Origin: JAFGSG01 sp964626055 | GTDB taxonomy: Bacteria > Spirochaetota > UBA4802 > JAFGDQ01 | DNA: 64,000 nucleotides | NCBI GenBank assembly: GCA_964626055.1 | Contig: CAZVDF010000009.1 | Span: 22,058-86,057 of the forward strand | Reading direction: 5' to 3' | Part shown: positions 43,656 to 52,654 of the stretch, one piece after another | Layout of the letters: the number at the start of each line of letters is the position of its first letter | How positions within the stretch are numbered: position 1 is the stretch's first letter | Notes under the pieces: model-generated | What the model was told of the DNA's origin: nothing | Database searches by the model: none | What the model saw: the letters and a program-made list of their open reading frames with translations, nothing else | Made by a program: the position numbers and the translations under genes

Positions 43656-43991
43656 TTAGTGATCGCATGTATTTACGCCTGTCTGTAATGCTCCTTTAAG
43701 ATATTGCTCCACTATCTCTTTCGGGCTGCCTCCCACGGCCCCGGTTATTACCGTGATGCCGTTCTCCGAGAAAAGCTGCTGAGCGCGGCTTCCCATCCCA
43801 CCGGCAATTACGCAATTAACTCCTTTCTCGGAAAGCCATCTTGGTAAAAGCCCTGGTTCATGAGGCGGCGGTGTTACACTGCTCTCATTTACTAATTTGC
43901 CTTCAGCGTCAGTATCAATAAGCGCGAAAGACTCGCAATGGCCGAAGTGAGCGCAAAGAACTCCATTATAAGTCGGTACTGCAAATTTCAT
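43656..43991 (-). CDS. NifX-type cluster-binding protein, 111 aa
   Basis: A single dinitrogenase-cofactor domain: MKFAVPTYNGVLCAHFGHCESFALID, then a Pro-His stretch PPPHEPGLLPRWL and CVIAGGMGSRAQQLF. The Cys and His of CAHFGHCE may bind a metal cluster. Strong AAAGGAG before ATG. It follows the two MinD-like ATPase genes on the same strand. Confidence 0.9.
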   Translation of the reverse strand: MKFAVPTYNGVLCAHFGHCESFALIDTDAEGKLVNESSVTPPPHEPGLLPRWLSEKGVNCVIAGGMGSRAQQLFSENGITVITGAVGGSPKEIVEQYLKGALQTGVNTCDH

Positions 43992-44036
43992 TGTTTTTCT
44001 CCTTTAAATTATAAATTATTCAACTTAATACCTATT

Positions 44037-44921
44037 TTAAATATCTTTCAGCATTGATTGTAATCTGTCATAAATATCCTTTATCGCAAGGCTTGCTTTG
44101 CATTCGCTTTTATAATCAATGACCGCTTTGCCTGTTTTCTGCGCTTCGGTTACCGCGTGATCATATGGAATTTCACCAAGATAACTGATATTATTGACAG
44201 CGCAGTATTCCCTTATTTGATTCTGCAGGCCGGGATTAATATCGAATTTATTCACAACCACTGCGGATTTTATTTTAAAATGAGCAGCAAGCGCCGTGAT
44301 GCGTTCAAGATCATGTATCCCGGCAGGCGTAGGCTCGGTAACGATGATAACAAGCTGTGTACCCGTTATCGAAGAAATTACCGGACACCCTATACCCGGA
44401 GGGCCGTCTATTATAATATCTTCCATACCGACGGATTTTCTTTCAATTCTGGATTCAGTCCGCACTGCCGATACGAGTTTGCCGGAATTGTCTTCTCCCG
44501 GAAGCATCTCGGCATATACAAAACGTTCGCCGTTCCCAGTATCCGTCACATACCATGTGCCTGCGGTATGCTCGGTAAAATCAACGGCGCAATGAGGACA
44601 AAGGGCAAAACAGGCTCCGCAGCCCTCGCACATAAAAGGATCAATGACAAAATCCGGAGATATGGCTCCGAAGCGGCAGGCATCGATACATATTCCGCAC
44701 TTAACGCATTGTTCCAAATCAATATCCGCTTTTTTGCCGCCTGTAAAATCGCTTTGCCTTAAAACCTTTTCCGGATTAAGTATCAAATGCAGGTTCGCCG
44801 CGTCAACATCGCAGTCGACCATAACCTTGCCCTTAAACAAAAACGCCAGCGACGCAGTCAGAGAAGTTTTCCCTGTTCCCCCCTTCCCGCTTACAATGAC
44901 TATTTCTTTTACGTTTTCCAT
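44037..44921 (-). CDS. MinD-like ATPase with inserted ferredoxin domain (1)
   Basis: A 294-residue P-loop ATPase with deviant Walker A SGKGGTGKTSLTAS (about 11-24) and an inserted two-[4Fe-4S] ferredoxin domain at about 68-110 (CVKCGICIDACRF and CEGCGACFALCPH). IIDGPPGIGCPVISS is the switch region. Such pairs are common in anaerobes beside NifX genes and are thought to build or move metal clusters. Ten bases separate it from its paralogue upstream. Confidence 0.93.
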   Translation of the reverse strand: MENVKEIVIVSGKGGTGKTSLTASLAFLFKGKVMVDCDVDAANLHLILNPEKVLRQSDFTGGKKADIDLEQCVKCGICIDACRFGAISPDFVIDPFMCEGCGACFALCPHCAVDFTEHTAGTWYVTDTGNGERFVYAEMLPGEDNSGKLVSAVRTESRIERKSVGMEDIIIDGPPGIGCPVISSITGTQLVIIVTEPTPAGIHDLERITALAAHFKIKSAVVVNKFDINPGLQNQIREYCAVNNISYLGEIPYDHAVTEAQKTGKAVIDYKSECKASLAIKDIYDRLQSMLKDI

Positions 44922-44930
44922 ATATTGTCT

Positions 44931-45785
44931 CTAAAAAATCTTCCCGCTTAACAAATTGATGCTGTCCGCAAGCCTCTTAAAATTATCCAAATATTTCGGA
45001 AGAGATTTTATTATGATTTCTCCATTCGAATACGATTCGGCAATTTCCCTGTCTTCGGGCACGTTCATAAGAACAGAAATATTATTCGCATCCAAATATT
45101 CTCTTAATGGCTGATATTCACCGTCCCTGTTTATCACCACGCCGAATGGTTTATGCATATTAACCGCAACGGAAACCGCTATCTTTAAATCGTGCAGTCC
45201 AAAAGGAGTCGGTTCCGTGACAAACACGACAAAATCAACATCCGAAATCGTCTTCACGACAGGACACGAAGTGCCGGGAGGCGAATCAATAATTATAATA
45301 TGGTCATCCTTATATGTTTTTTTTACATTTGTTATTACCGGACCCGCCATCGGTTCGCTGACATTGAGCACGCCCTGGGCAAAACTGATATTATCTGCGG
45401 CCGTGCCTTCTTCCATGTATCCGATCTCCCGTTCCTCTTCTTTTAACGCTTTTTCGGGGCAAATCTTTACGCAAAGAGCGCATCCATGGCACAAGTCGGG
45501 AAATATAAGCACTTTATTTTTCAGATTGACTATCGCGTTAAATCTGCATTCCGTGCCGCATCTCCCGCAGAAAGTACATTTCGAATAATCGACGGACGGC
45601 ACCATTACTTTAACCGGCATTTTCTCTTCCAACGCCGGTTTAAGAAAAAGATGACCGTTCGGCTCTTCAACGTCGCAGTCAATGTATTGAATTTTATTTC
45701 CGGTCTTAGCGAGATAATATGCAAAATTAACCGCAATCGTTGTTTTGCCTGTTCCGCCTTTGCCGCTCGCAAATGCTATTTTCAT
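44931..45785 (-). CDS. MinD-like ATPase with inserted ferredoxin domain (2)
   Basis: A 284-residue paralogue of the previous protein, with Walker A SGKGGTGKTTIAVN (8-21), ferredoxin motifs CTFCGRCGTECRF and CHGCALCVKICPE, and IIDSPPGTSCPV. The two probably act as a heterodimer. It follows a NifX gene and shares the operon. Confidence 0.93.
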   Translation of the reverse strand: MKIAFASGKGGTGKTTIAVNFAYYLAKTGNKIQYIDCDVEEPNGHLFLKPALEEKMPVKVMVPSVDYSKCTFCGRCGTECRFNAIVNLKNKVLIFPDLCHGCALCVKICPEKALKEEEREIGYMEEGTAADNISFAQGVLNVSEPMAGPVITNVKKTYKDDHIIIIDSPPGTSCPVVKTISDVDFVVFVTEPTPFGLHDLKIAVSVAVNMHKPFGVVINRDGEYQPLREYLDANNISVLMNVPEDREIAESYSNGEIIIKSLPKYLDNFKRLADSINLLSGKIF

Positions 45786-45839
45786 TTTTATTCTTATATT
45801 TGCTTCAATTCCCGAATTTTTTTTTAATGGTTAAATGGT

Positions 45840-46196
45840 TTAATTGTGACCCTCGACATCCGCTCCGGTTAATCTGACAAGTTTCCCTTCCTTATATGCA
45901 TTAAGCGCCTCAATGCCTGTCATGTTCGAAGCCGCATAAGCTTCAATTCCGGCGGCGTTCAGAACCCGGTAAGCATTCGGCCCGAGATGACCTGTCAAAA
46001 CAACTTTCACGCCCGCGCCTGCTATATTCTGAGCCGTCTGAATACCGGCTCCATGCGAAGCGTTTAAATTCAATTTGTTATCAATGACATGGCTCTCTTT
46101 TGTTTCAGGATCATATATTATTATTTTCTGGGCTCTCCCGAATCTTTCGTCAAGCCTGCCGTCAAGGTTGCCGTCAATACTTGTTATAGCTATCAT
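45840..46196 (-). CDS. NifX-type cluster-binding protein, first gene of the cluster
   Basis: A 118-residue dinitrogenase-cofactor domain protein (MIAITSIDGNLDGRLDERFGRA; NASHGAGIQTAQNIAGAGVKVVLTGHLGPNAYRVL). The start is the ATG at 46196, after AGGAGAATCAG; a longer frame to 46256 lacks a good site. It looks like the first gene of the leftward NifX-MinD-MinD-NifX run; two palindromic sites lie upstream. Confidence 0.88.
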   Translation of the reverse strand: MIAITSIDGNLDGRLDERFGRAQKIIIYDPETKESHVIDNKLNLNASHGAGIQTAQNIAGAGVKVVLTGHLGPNAYRVLNAAGIEAYAASNMTGIEALNAYKEGKLVRLTGADVEGHN

Positions 46197-46467
46197 CTGA
46201 TTCTCCTGATTCTTTAATTCCCGGTTTTTTTTATTTACTAGCTTGCAATAGAACATTAAAAATTATTCACCTGCATTATACAAACGCAATATCCGTGCCA
46301 AAACCTTTGATGAAATAAAAAAAATATTATTTTGGAGTAATATATATTTAATTTTAAGAATTTTTTTAATAATAAGAGATTTATTTATTGATTCGCAGAT
46401 AATTGATGAAGGATACTGGTATTTTATAAAATTATTTTCATTATTTTTTTGGGAAATTTACATATAT

Positions 46468-46514
46468 ATTGCAAGATGCAATTATTTCAATAAAACGTAA
46501 ATGCAAAATGCAAT
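46468..46514 (-). promoter_or_regulatory. Paired palindromic operator sites upstream of the NifX/MinD operon
   Basis: ATTGCAAGATGCAAT (46468-46482) and AATGCAAAATGCAAT (46500-46514) share the form ATTGCA-N3-TGCAAT, with centres 32 bases (about three helical turns) apart. They lie 270-320 bases ahead of the first NifX gene in otherwise plain AT-rich DNA and look like sites for one regulator, whose identity is unknown. Confidence 0.5.
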
Positions 46515-46552
46515 ATGTAAACGTGACACACTTATTGATGTTATTCTCAATT

Positions 46553-46757
46553 AAATTACTCAAGTTGACTGACTTTTATTACACTATTTCTTAATACTAT
46601 CGATAGAATGATCAGATTATTATCAATTTTCCGCCTCAAATACCCCATCCGTGGACTCTTCGGCGGTCGGCAACATCCATGTTGCCTTAAAATTGATTAT
46701 AATCTGACCATTCTATCGCAAATGTTTATAAAAAAGTCAGTCAAGATGAGTAAATTA
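46553..46757. repeat. MITE-like element, family 2 (complete copy)
   Basis: Long imperfect inverted arms of about 70 bases begin AAATTACTCAAGTTGACTGA on the left and AATTTACTCATCTTGACTGA read inward from the right. Both continue through CGATAGAATGATCAGATTAT-like sequence. The centre has hairpins (GGCAACATCCATGTTGCC). It has no coding frame and ends within three bases of the stop of the neighbouring gene. Confidence 0.75.
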
Positions 46758-46759
46758 TT

Positions 46760-47251
46760 TTAAAATAATTTCTTTATAATTTTATTGAACAACCGGAATA
46801 ATAACCTGATATGATTCTTCCCGCCTGTTTTAATTAAGGATAATAATCCTGCGATAATGCCTGTTGTCCCAACTCCTACGGGGCATCCTGTCTGACCGCA
46901 TATGGGGCAGACGCTGAAAACCGTAATTGCTCCCGCGAAAATAAACCACCAGCCGAAAAATTTATATACTCTTGAACGTATCGGATAATTCTTTGATAAA
47001 TAGCTTTCTATCGATTCTTTTAAACAATTAATATCATCAATGCCTATTTCGGAAGCGGATTTTTGAATTGAATATTTATAAAAATTTTTATTTTTTATTT
47101 TTATATTAAAATTCGTTCTTTTATTCAGCCTGCCTTCTTCATCCCTATATTCCTCTTCTGATACCCGTAAAAGATCGGAATCCGGTAAAACAAAGACCTC
47201 GCAAAATCGATTCTCCAGATCCCGGTTCAATCCGCTATTTTTATTTATCAT
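46760..47251 (-). CDS. Membrane protein of unknown function, 163 aa
   Basis: An N-terminal soluble part (1-95), then two hydrophobic segments at about 98-115 and 125-142 split by CPICGQTGCPVG, a CxxC-type motif with an extra Cys at or near the membrane surface. The tail is basic. Not recognised. The flanks on both sides are repeats, so it is isolated. Confidence 0.7.
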   Translation of the reverse strand: MINKNSGLNRDLENRFCEVFVLPDSDLLRVSEEEYRDEEGRLNKRTNFNIKIKNKNFYKYSIQKSASEIGIDDINCLKESIESYLSKNYPIRSRVYKFFGWWFIFAGAITVFSVCPICGQTGCPVGVGTTGIIAGLLSLIKTGGKNHIRLLFRLFNKIIKKLF

Positions 47252-47275
47252 TGTTTTTATTTACTCCCAAAAAAC

Positions 47276-47467
47276 TACAAGTTATCTTAAAATTATTTAT
47301 TCAGACGAGAAATTAACCATCAATCGAAATACATTACAAAATTTACTCCGGAATCAGGCCTTCCTGGCCAGTTTTTCATGTTTTCGAAGGCTATTGCATC
47401 AGGCCTGAAAGGCGTCCTCATAAATTTTGTAATGTATTTCGATTGATCAATTTTGAGATAGCTTCTA
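47276..47467. repeat. MITE-like element, family 1, copy D (palindromic core)
   Basis: Ends are TACAAGTTATCTTAAAATTA and, on the right, CAATTTTGAGATAGCTTCTA. The arms AATCGAAATACATTACAAAA and complement enclose the core with ATCAGGCCTTCCTGG and GCATCAGGCCTGAAAGGCG. The final CTA (47465-47467) is the TAG stop, on the minus strand, of the exporter gene. Confidence 0.85.
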
Positions 47468-48493
47468 ATATCCAAACGCATATATTAATAAACCAAGTCC
47501 GAGCCCAATAAAAAAATTAATAATTTTAATTATAACCGAATCTTTAATGGAATGAGCCAGTAAAGGAAGCATACCGTGCCCGTCCTGAACAATGGAACTC
47601 GCCACTAGCACGGAAAAAGGAACAAGGTCTTTGGCAAACAAAGTGACAATTATTAAATGCGGACCGGATTCGGGAATAATGCCGATAATACAGGCAATCA
47701 GCAGCACAAGAATCATGTTCTGTTTCAGAAGATATTCTATATTTAGGGACTGGAAACCGATATCAACCAGAAGCAAGGCGCCCAATGTCCACAGAAACAC
47801 TCGCCATATGTGTTTTTTCCCGATATGTTCCCATATATGCTCATGAAGATAATGATCCGGCACTGTAACGACTATGTAGATAGCCAGAATAATTATCAGC
47901 ACAAAGGTAATTCTCTTCCAGTCCCAATCTTCTGAAACGATCACGCCGGCTAAGATCAAATAAAGAGCGGCAAGAAGAAACGCTAACAGTAAAAATCGAA
48001 TGAAGGAAATATGCCTTATATGCAATAGTACTTCTCTGAAATTGAGAGATCTACAGTCCTCATCCTGATGAAGAACAGCGCTTATGCACTCCCGGCGCGG
48101 ATTTAACTTCAATACCGGCACCAGCTTATCTATAGTGAAGGAAGTAATTATTCCAATAAAAAATAATATGACAAAAAGGATGAGCGCCTTTTCAGGGAAC
48201 ATGGCCAGCATAACAAAAGCCTCGTCTCCGCTGGTCGCGATCATTCCTCCTGCGAGAGCTCCGAACGATATAAGGCCGTGCATATAAAATGATACATTCA
48301 TGAATGCGCCGAGGCATCCGGGAGTTGACCCCAGAAAAGACGACATAACATACTGGCGGAAAAGGCCTCCTCTTATCAATCTGCCCATTTTACCCTGAGT
48401 AAGCACTTCAAGATAATCTATAAGGATCATCATAATGAACACAAAAAGAGTTATCATTATAGCGTGCTTAAAATTATCGATGATGTAGTTCAT
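47465..48493 (-). CDS. Putative 10-TM heavy-metal exporter (ArsP_2/manganese-type)
   Basis: A 342-residue integral membrane protein with about ten hydrophobic segments. The N-terminal half has QYVMSSFLGSTPGCLGAFMN and GGMIATSGDEAFVM; the second half repeats the pattern (GIIPESGPHLIIVTLF and SSIVQDGHGMLPLLAHS). This matches putative manganese/arsenic exporters of the 10-TM type. It follows the DUF364 gene by nine bases, which supports a role in metal handling. Its stop codon is inside a repeat. Confidence 0.8.
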   Translation of the reverse strand: MNYIIDNFKHAIMITLFVFIMMILIDYLEVLTQGKMGRLIRGGLFRQYVMSSFLGSTPGCLGAFMNVSFYMHGLISFGALAGGMIATSGDEAFVMLAMFPEKALILFVILFFIGIITSFTIDKLVPVLKLNPRRECISAVLHQDEDCRSLNFREVLLHIRHISFIRFLLLAFLLAALYLILAGVIVSEDWDWKRITFVLIIILAIYIVVTVPDHYLHEHIWEHIGKKHIWRVFLWTLGALLLVDIGFQSLNIEYLLKQNMILVLLIACIIGIIPESGPHLIIVTLFAKDLVPFSVLVASSIVQDGHGMLPLLAHSIKDSVIIKIINFFIGLGLGLLIYAFGY

Positions 48494-48502
48494 TGTGATT
48501 CC

Positions 48503-49234
48503 TTAGCGCGTATCTTTCATCATTGTAAGTTTCTTTATTCCTTTAATCTGCCTGTAATTAGCGCCCTGGCTTACGCATTTTAAAGCAAGTTCAGGATCGG
48601 TCACCCGCGTCCCCGAAAGCGCGTCAATCCTGTGGTCAAATAAAATTGCTGATAAGGGAGCGGAATCCCCAAGCATTATAACATATGCGGCCGGTGAACA
48701 CAATTCAAGTAGATGATCCAGCGTATGATTGGTTATTGAAGTCCCTGTTATCGCCACGACATCGGAAAGAGGGATGTATTTATCAGCATCGGCTTCCTTC
48801 ATATCTCCTTCCCCAGGATTTTTCTCAATGACCCAGACATCCTTGGAATTCCCGCGTATCTTTGGGATAAAGGGGAAATGGCCGACTATAGTAACTCTTT
48901 TATCCCTGCCTTTTTCAAGTATAAGCTCTGCTGCGTTAAGCTCAACGCACTTATTATCGTCAAGCTCAATAAGAGAATTGATAGTTGCCATTCCTACTGA
49001 CGCTTCCATTATGCTGTCCGAATGAGCCATCGAGGCAAGTTCCCGCGCTGTTTTCTCCATAAGATAGCCGGGTTCTTTAACCATCGGCGGATTCTGGCGA
49101 AGCGCGTCCTTCGGAAGGGTGGCGGCAAGCCCGCAATAACGGGTAAGCACGCCTGTGTGGAAGACACCCTGGCGGATATCTTTTACCGGAGCATTAAAGT
49201 TTAAAGCTGAGATCAGATCATCGAGAATCTTCAT
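48503..49234 (-). CDS. DUF364/DUF4213 protein, second copy
   Basis: A 243-residue relative of the protein at 42.9-43.6 kb. KRVTIVGHFPFIPKIR and ADKYIPLSDVVAITGTSITNHTLDHLL mark the DUF364 part; the N-terminus reads ILDDLISALNF. Placed directly before the exporter gene and after dnaJ, it may bind the exported metal or a cluster. Confidence 0.82.
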   Translation of the reverse strand: MKILDDLISALNFNAPVKDIRQGVFHTGVLTRYCGLAATLPKDALRQNPPMVKEPGYLMEKTARELASMAHSDSIMEASVGMATINSLIELDDNKCVELNAAELILEKGRDKRVTIVGHFPFIPKIRGNSKDVWVIEKNPGEGDMKEADADKYIPLSDVVAITGTSITNHTLDHLLELCSPAAYVIMLGDSAPLSAILFDHRIDALSGTRVTDPELALKCVSQGANYRQIKGIKKLTMMKDTR

Positions 49235-49287
49235 TTCCCTGATTTCCTTTTTATGTATTAAAATATTAAATTTTTTTTATTTCAGGA

Positions 49288-49854
49288 TCAAATTTGATAT
49301 TTTATCCTGACAATAAACGAACTCCCGTTTTCTTCATCAATGCATCGTATCAGGCTGCCGTTTTTTATTCCGTTGGGTAATTTTATCTTATATGTTTTGT
49401 CAGTGTCGGCATCATCCGGTTTTACGGTGATTTCAATTCCTCTCTCTGCTTCGTTTTCTGTAATTGAAACATCCTGAACTTTGATGCTGTTAAAATAATT
49501 TTCCATCATGGCATTATAGAAGCGCCTGCCGCATCCTCTTCCGCAACCGCGCCCCATACCGCGGCCGGGATAACCTCCGAAACCCCCGAAAGGACTGCCG
49601 GAAAAATCTTCCCTGCCGAACTTACTGAAGCCGTCGGAACCGGTTCTGTCGTAAAATGATCTTGCCTGCGGATCCGACAGCACCTCATATGCCCTGTTGA
49701 TGTTCTTAAATTTTTCTTCAGCTTCTTTATCTCCATTATTTTTATCAGGATGATATTTATGAGCGAGCTTTCTGAAGGCCTTCTTTATTTCGTCGGCAGA
49801 GGCATCTTTTGAAACGTTTAAAAGATTATAAAATCCGATAGTGTCGGTTGACAT
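49288..49854 (-). CDS. J-domain protein (DnaJ-like)
   Basis: A 188-residue co-chaperone with an N-terminal J domain (YNLLNVSKDASADEIKKAFRKLA; HPD in KYHPDKNNGDK), a Gly/Phe-rich linker with CGRGCGRR, and a short C-terminal substrate part; the zinc domain of full DnaJ is missing. It would stimulate a DnaK/HscA partner. Located in the metal-cluster block. Confidence 0.92.
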   Translation of the reverse strand: MSTDTIGFYNLLNVSKDASADEIKKAFRKLAHKYHPDKNNGDKEAEEKFKNINRAYEVLSDPQARSFYDRTGSDGFSKFGREDFSGSPFGGFGGYPGRGMGRGCGRGCGRRFYNAMMENYFNSIKVQDVSITENEAERGIEITVKPDDADTDKTYKIKLPNGIKNGSLIRCIDEENGSSFIVRIKYQI

Positions 49855-49882
49855 ATAATAACAATTCCTTAATGTGTATAAT

Positions 49883-50740
49883 TTAATTATTAACCGGTCG
49901 TATTATTGCATTCGAGCCCACCGGTAATCCGGCATGTTCAGCGATAACCGGGCATTTTATTCTCAGTAAAAAATAAATATTTTTTTTCTCTTCGCTGAGC
50001 GTCTCAAAATTTCCCTGCCCTTTTGATATCACAAGATCGGCTTCCTTAAAAATTTTTTGAAATTCTTTGCTGCATTTTTCGATCACTGTCCCGGGAATAT
50101 CCGATCCGTTATTTATTATTTTAACCAACTTATCGAGACCGGCAGCCTTTGCGTCTTCAACGGTGGCGTCGTTGATTACAGGGTATCCGCGCACCGCAAG
50201 AGTCACATCCGGATGCCCCAGCTTTTCTATAAGCAGGCGGTCAAAGTAAATCTCGCCTGCATTATCCGCCAGATACAGAATGTTTTTCGCTTTACGCACG
50301 CTTTCCGTAAATGCGTCAATATCTCCATATATTCTTTCGGAAAAAACTCCGCTTACAACACCCAGTACATCCTTCTCGGAAAGTCCGGTCTTGGCCCCGC
50401 TGTCAATAATGTTTCCCGCAATGGCAAGTTTCACCGCAGAATGCAGCGGATTTGCAGTACAGTTTATCTGCACTTCAAGCTCCTTTACCATACGGGACGC
50501 AAGTAGATTGAATTTATCCTTTTCGTTTTTATATGGATCAGAATTACCCGATATTTCCCTGATCCTCCTGTGTATCACTCCCGCAAAAGAAGGCGGGGGC
50601 TCTGAAAGATCGGCTTTTAAAAGCGCATCGAGCACTCCGTATACGATCTTTTTATGAACGGACTCATCATTTGAAACAAAACGCGCAGTTTCAATAGAAT
50701 GACGAACAAGGCACGATAAACAATCAAGTTTTAAATTCAT
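49883..50740 (-). CDS. DUF89/ARMT1-like family protein (putative metal-dependent phosphatase)
   Basis: A 285-residue DUF89 protein. It starts LKLDCLSCLVRHSIETAR with a CxxC pair, and the core has YLADNAGEIYFDRLLIEKL, GYPVINDAT and ISKGQGNFETL. Relatives are metal-dependent phosphatases that remove damaged sugar phosphates. It sits 28 bases ahead of the DnaJ-like gene. Confidence 0.9.
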   Translation of the reverse strand: MNLKLDCLSCLVRHSIETARFVSNDESVHKKIVYGVLDALLKADLSEPPPSFAGVIHRRIREISGNSDPYKNEKDKFNLLASRMVKELEVQINCTANPLHSAVKLAIAGNIIDSGAKTGLSEKDVLGVVSGVFSERIYGDIDAFTESVRKAKNILYLADNAGEIYFDRLLIEKLGHPDVTLAVRGYPVINDATVEDAKAAGLDKLVKIINNGSDIPGTVIEKCSKEFQKIFKEADLVISKGQGNFETLSEEKKNIYFLLRIKCPVIAEHAGLPVGSNAIIRPVNN

Positions 50741-50848
50741 GGCAGCACGATGAGTATTTTTATTCCATTATAATTCAAATATTTTTTTCTGAAAGATAAC
50801 ATACTTATTGATTACATAAATATGTTTTAGTTTCAACAATTTTCAATA

Positions 50849-51484
50849 TTAATATGCAAGTTGTTTTCTTATCGCTGAATATATTTTCTGATGTTCATAG
50901 TCGAAAACGCTTACTTCAAAGCCGAATTCCTTAAGATATACACCTACAATATCAAAATCCACGGATATTTTTTCATGAATTTTCCCTTCACGATTGTGAA
51001 TTTTTTCAATAGTTTCAAAGCCCTTGCTGTTGAAATCGGAAATAACGATTTGAACGGCTGCAAGTCTTATCATTTCGCCTATTACTTTAAAAGGCAACTC
51101 CAGATGATGGAAAGTGAATGCAGAAACCACGGCATCGAACGATCTGTCAGGATAATCAAGCCTGGCCGCATCAGCAGAAACAAATTCTATCCTTTGCAAT
51201 AGTCCGCTATATGCGGCATTAAGGCCGGCAATACGCTGCTCATTGCTGTCAATATCTATGGAAACAACCTTTTCAAAAAATTGTGCCAGTATTGTTGTTA
51301 GATGCCCTTTACCTGTGCCTATTTCAAGAATAGTACTGTTCTCTTTCAATAAAAAATGAACTATTTCCCAGGCGGCTTCTTCCCTGTCAAATCCGTATTT
51401 TTTATAAAGATTATTTCTTTCCATATATATCGCATGGTTGTTTTGTATCTCCTGCGGGGAAAATTGTAAATTTGTCATCGGCAT
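50849..51484 (-). CDS. SAM-dependent methyltransferase, class I
   Basis: A 211-residue methyltransferase with motif I ILEIGTGKGHLTTILAQFF, motif II VVSIDID and VVSAFTFHHLELPF. The substrate cannot be deduced. The N-terminal FSPQEIQNNHAIYMERNNLYKKYGFDREEA may form the substrate lid. Confidence 0.88.
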   Translation of the reverse strand: MPMTNLQFSPQEIQNNHAIYMERNNLYKKYGFDREEAAWEIVHFLLKENSTILEIGTGKGHLTTILAQFFEKVVSIDIDSNEQRIAGLNAAYSGLLQRIEFVSADAARLDYPDRSFDAVVSAFTFHHLELPFKVIGEMIRLAAVQIVISDFNSKGFETIEKIHNREGKIHEKISVDFDIVGVYLKEFGFEVSVFDYEHQKIYSAIRKQLAY

Positions 51485-51511
51485 ATGTTCATATAACTTA
51501 CTGGAATTATT

Positions 51512-51946
51512 CTATTGTTTAAAAGGTTCATCAGCATTACAAGCAGGGCCCCATGAAAATTTAATAATTTCATGCATTCTATGAAGCCAACTGCCGGGCG
51601 GCAGATTGAAGATAGACAAAAAGAAAAGCAATATTGCTACAATAATACATAGAATGGCCTCTTTAATTTTTAAAATATTTTCTCCCTTATCTATAAAATA
51701 TGAAATAAAAATTTTCCAGTTTAATATTAGATGTATTGTTATTGCTATTATAAATAAAACAGCAAAGAAGATATGAACGATTTCCCAGCTTTCTTTATTA
51801 ATTAGAAGAAAATACCACCCGGTTTTCTCTGCTGTTTTACAGCTTGGAGCAATAAACAACGCGATTCCGGAAAGAGCAAGTATCAGAAAACATGATGCAC
51901 TCCAGATGGAAATACATTTCCTATAAAAATCTCTTTTTTTATTCAT
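51512..51946 (-). CDS. Small membrane protein, DUF4405/cytochrome b-like
   Basis: A 144-residue protein with three or four membrane helices. Histidines are placed as in small di-heme cytochromes: WEIVHIFFAVLFIIAITIHLILNW and LHRMHEIIKFSWG. The family resembles DUF4405 proteins. It may bind heme and pass electrons. Two bases separate it from the Gly-rich gene upstream. Confidence 0.7.
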   Translation of the reverse strand: MNKKRDFYRKCISIWSASCFLILALSGIALFIAPSCKTAEKTGWYFLLINKESWEIVHIFFAVLFIIAITIHLILNWKIFISYFIDKGENILKIKEAILCIIVAILLFFLSIFNLPPGSWLHRMHEIIKFSWGPACNADEPFKQ

Positions 51947-51948
51947 AT

Positions 51949-52176
51949 TTATTTTCTTACCATATTTATTCCGCAGTCAGGGCACTTAATTTCAAAACAC
52001 GGAACGCCTGTATTGTGCGGAGCAGTTTTGCCGCATTTCGGGCATACGCATTCGCCGTCTGCACCGGCCCCGCGACTCATACCGCCGCCGCGTGCTCCCC
52101 CAATGCCGGCGCCTCCGCCTCTTCTGCCCGACCCCGGCCCGGATCCCGAAGGCCCTCTTCCGTCTCTTCCAGGCAT
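51949..52176 (-). CDS. Gly-rich zinc-ribbon protein, 75 aa
   Basis: The first 40 residues are almost only Gly, Arg, Ser and Ala (GRGPSGSGPGSG-like), followed by a zinc ribbon with CPKCGKT and CFEIKCPDCG. It resembles small NifX- and DUF5320-associated proteins of anaerobes. Function unknown. GGAGG shortly before the ATG supports it as real. Confidence 0.78.
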   Translation of the reverse strand: MPGRDGRGPSGSGPGSGRRGGGAGIGGARGGGMSRGAGADGECVCPKCGKTAPHNTGVPCFEIKCPDCGINMVRK

Positions 52177-52202
52177 ATTAGTTATCCTCCTTTATCATTA
52201 AA

Positions 52203-52235
52203 TTATAAAATAAAACCAGCACCTTTGACGGTGCT
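52203..52235 (-). terminator. Rho-independent terminator after ferredoxin gene
   Basis: On the minus strand AGCACC and GGTGCT form a stem followed by GGTTTTATTTTA. It lies downstream of the 68-residue ferredoxin gene, between it and the Gly-rich gene. Confidence 0.6.
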
Positions 52236-52356
52236 CCACCGGAATTTTTACCGGCGGAAATATGGGATATACCCGGATTCTTTTTTATAACAAACGGCCA
52301 AAGTTATACTCTGTAAAAATGTATTCAATACCACGATCTCTGCCGGTAGCCGTTTA

Positions 52357-52563
52357 TTATATTACTGCTTTAACCCTTTGTAATTTCTTCAGCATGGATA
52401 AAGCGCCTGCCTCGCATTCTTCAATGCATGCCCCGCAGCCCAAACATCGATTTTTGTTAAAGACCGCCTTATGTGTATTTTTGTGAACAGTGATCGCACC
52501 GTTGGCGCATATATATTCGCATTTCCCGCAGCCATTGCATAATTCAGCGTCAATTATTATCAT
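52357..52563 (-). CDS. Two-[4Fe-4S] ferredoxin, 68 aa
   Basis: A ferredoxin with CNGCGKCEYICANGA and CLGCGACIEECEAGA, eight Cys in the bacterial 2[4Fe-4S] pattern. It could carry electrons for the local Fe-S and flavin enzymes. The short C-terminal tail (LKKLQRVKAVI) is basic. Confidence 0.93.
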   Translation of the reverse strand: MIIIDAELCNGCGKCEYICANGAITVHKNTHKAVFNKNRCLGCGACIEECEAGALSMLKKLQRVKAVI

Positions 52564-52654
52564 TTTCTTTCAACTCTTCAAATTGGTGTAAGTATCTTAA
52601 AACAGTATCCTACAAATATATTTTTGTTCTATTGATTCGTTGATAAAGTCGTCA

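Noticed and set aside
40186..46196. Nitrogen fixation cluster
   Set aside because: NifX-domain and Mrp proteins occur without nifH, nifD, nifK, nifE or nifN; they are common in non-fixing anaerobes.
47205..47235. tRNA-like T-arm (CCCGGTTCAATCCG)
   Set aside because: It lies inside the start of a coding gene and no acceptor or anticodon arm can be built around it.
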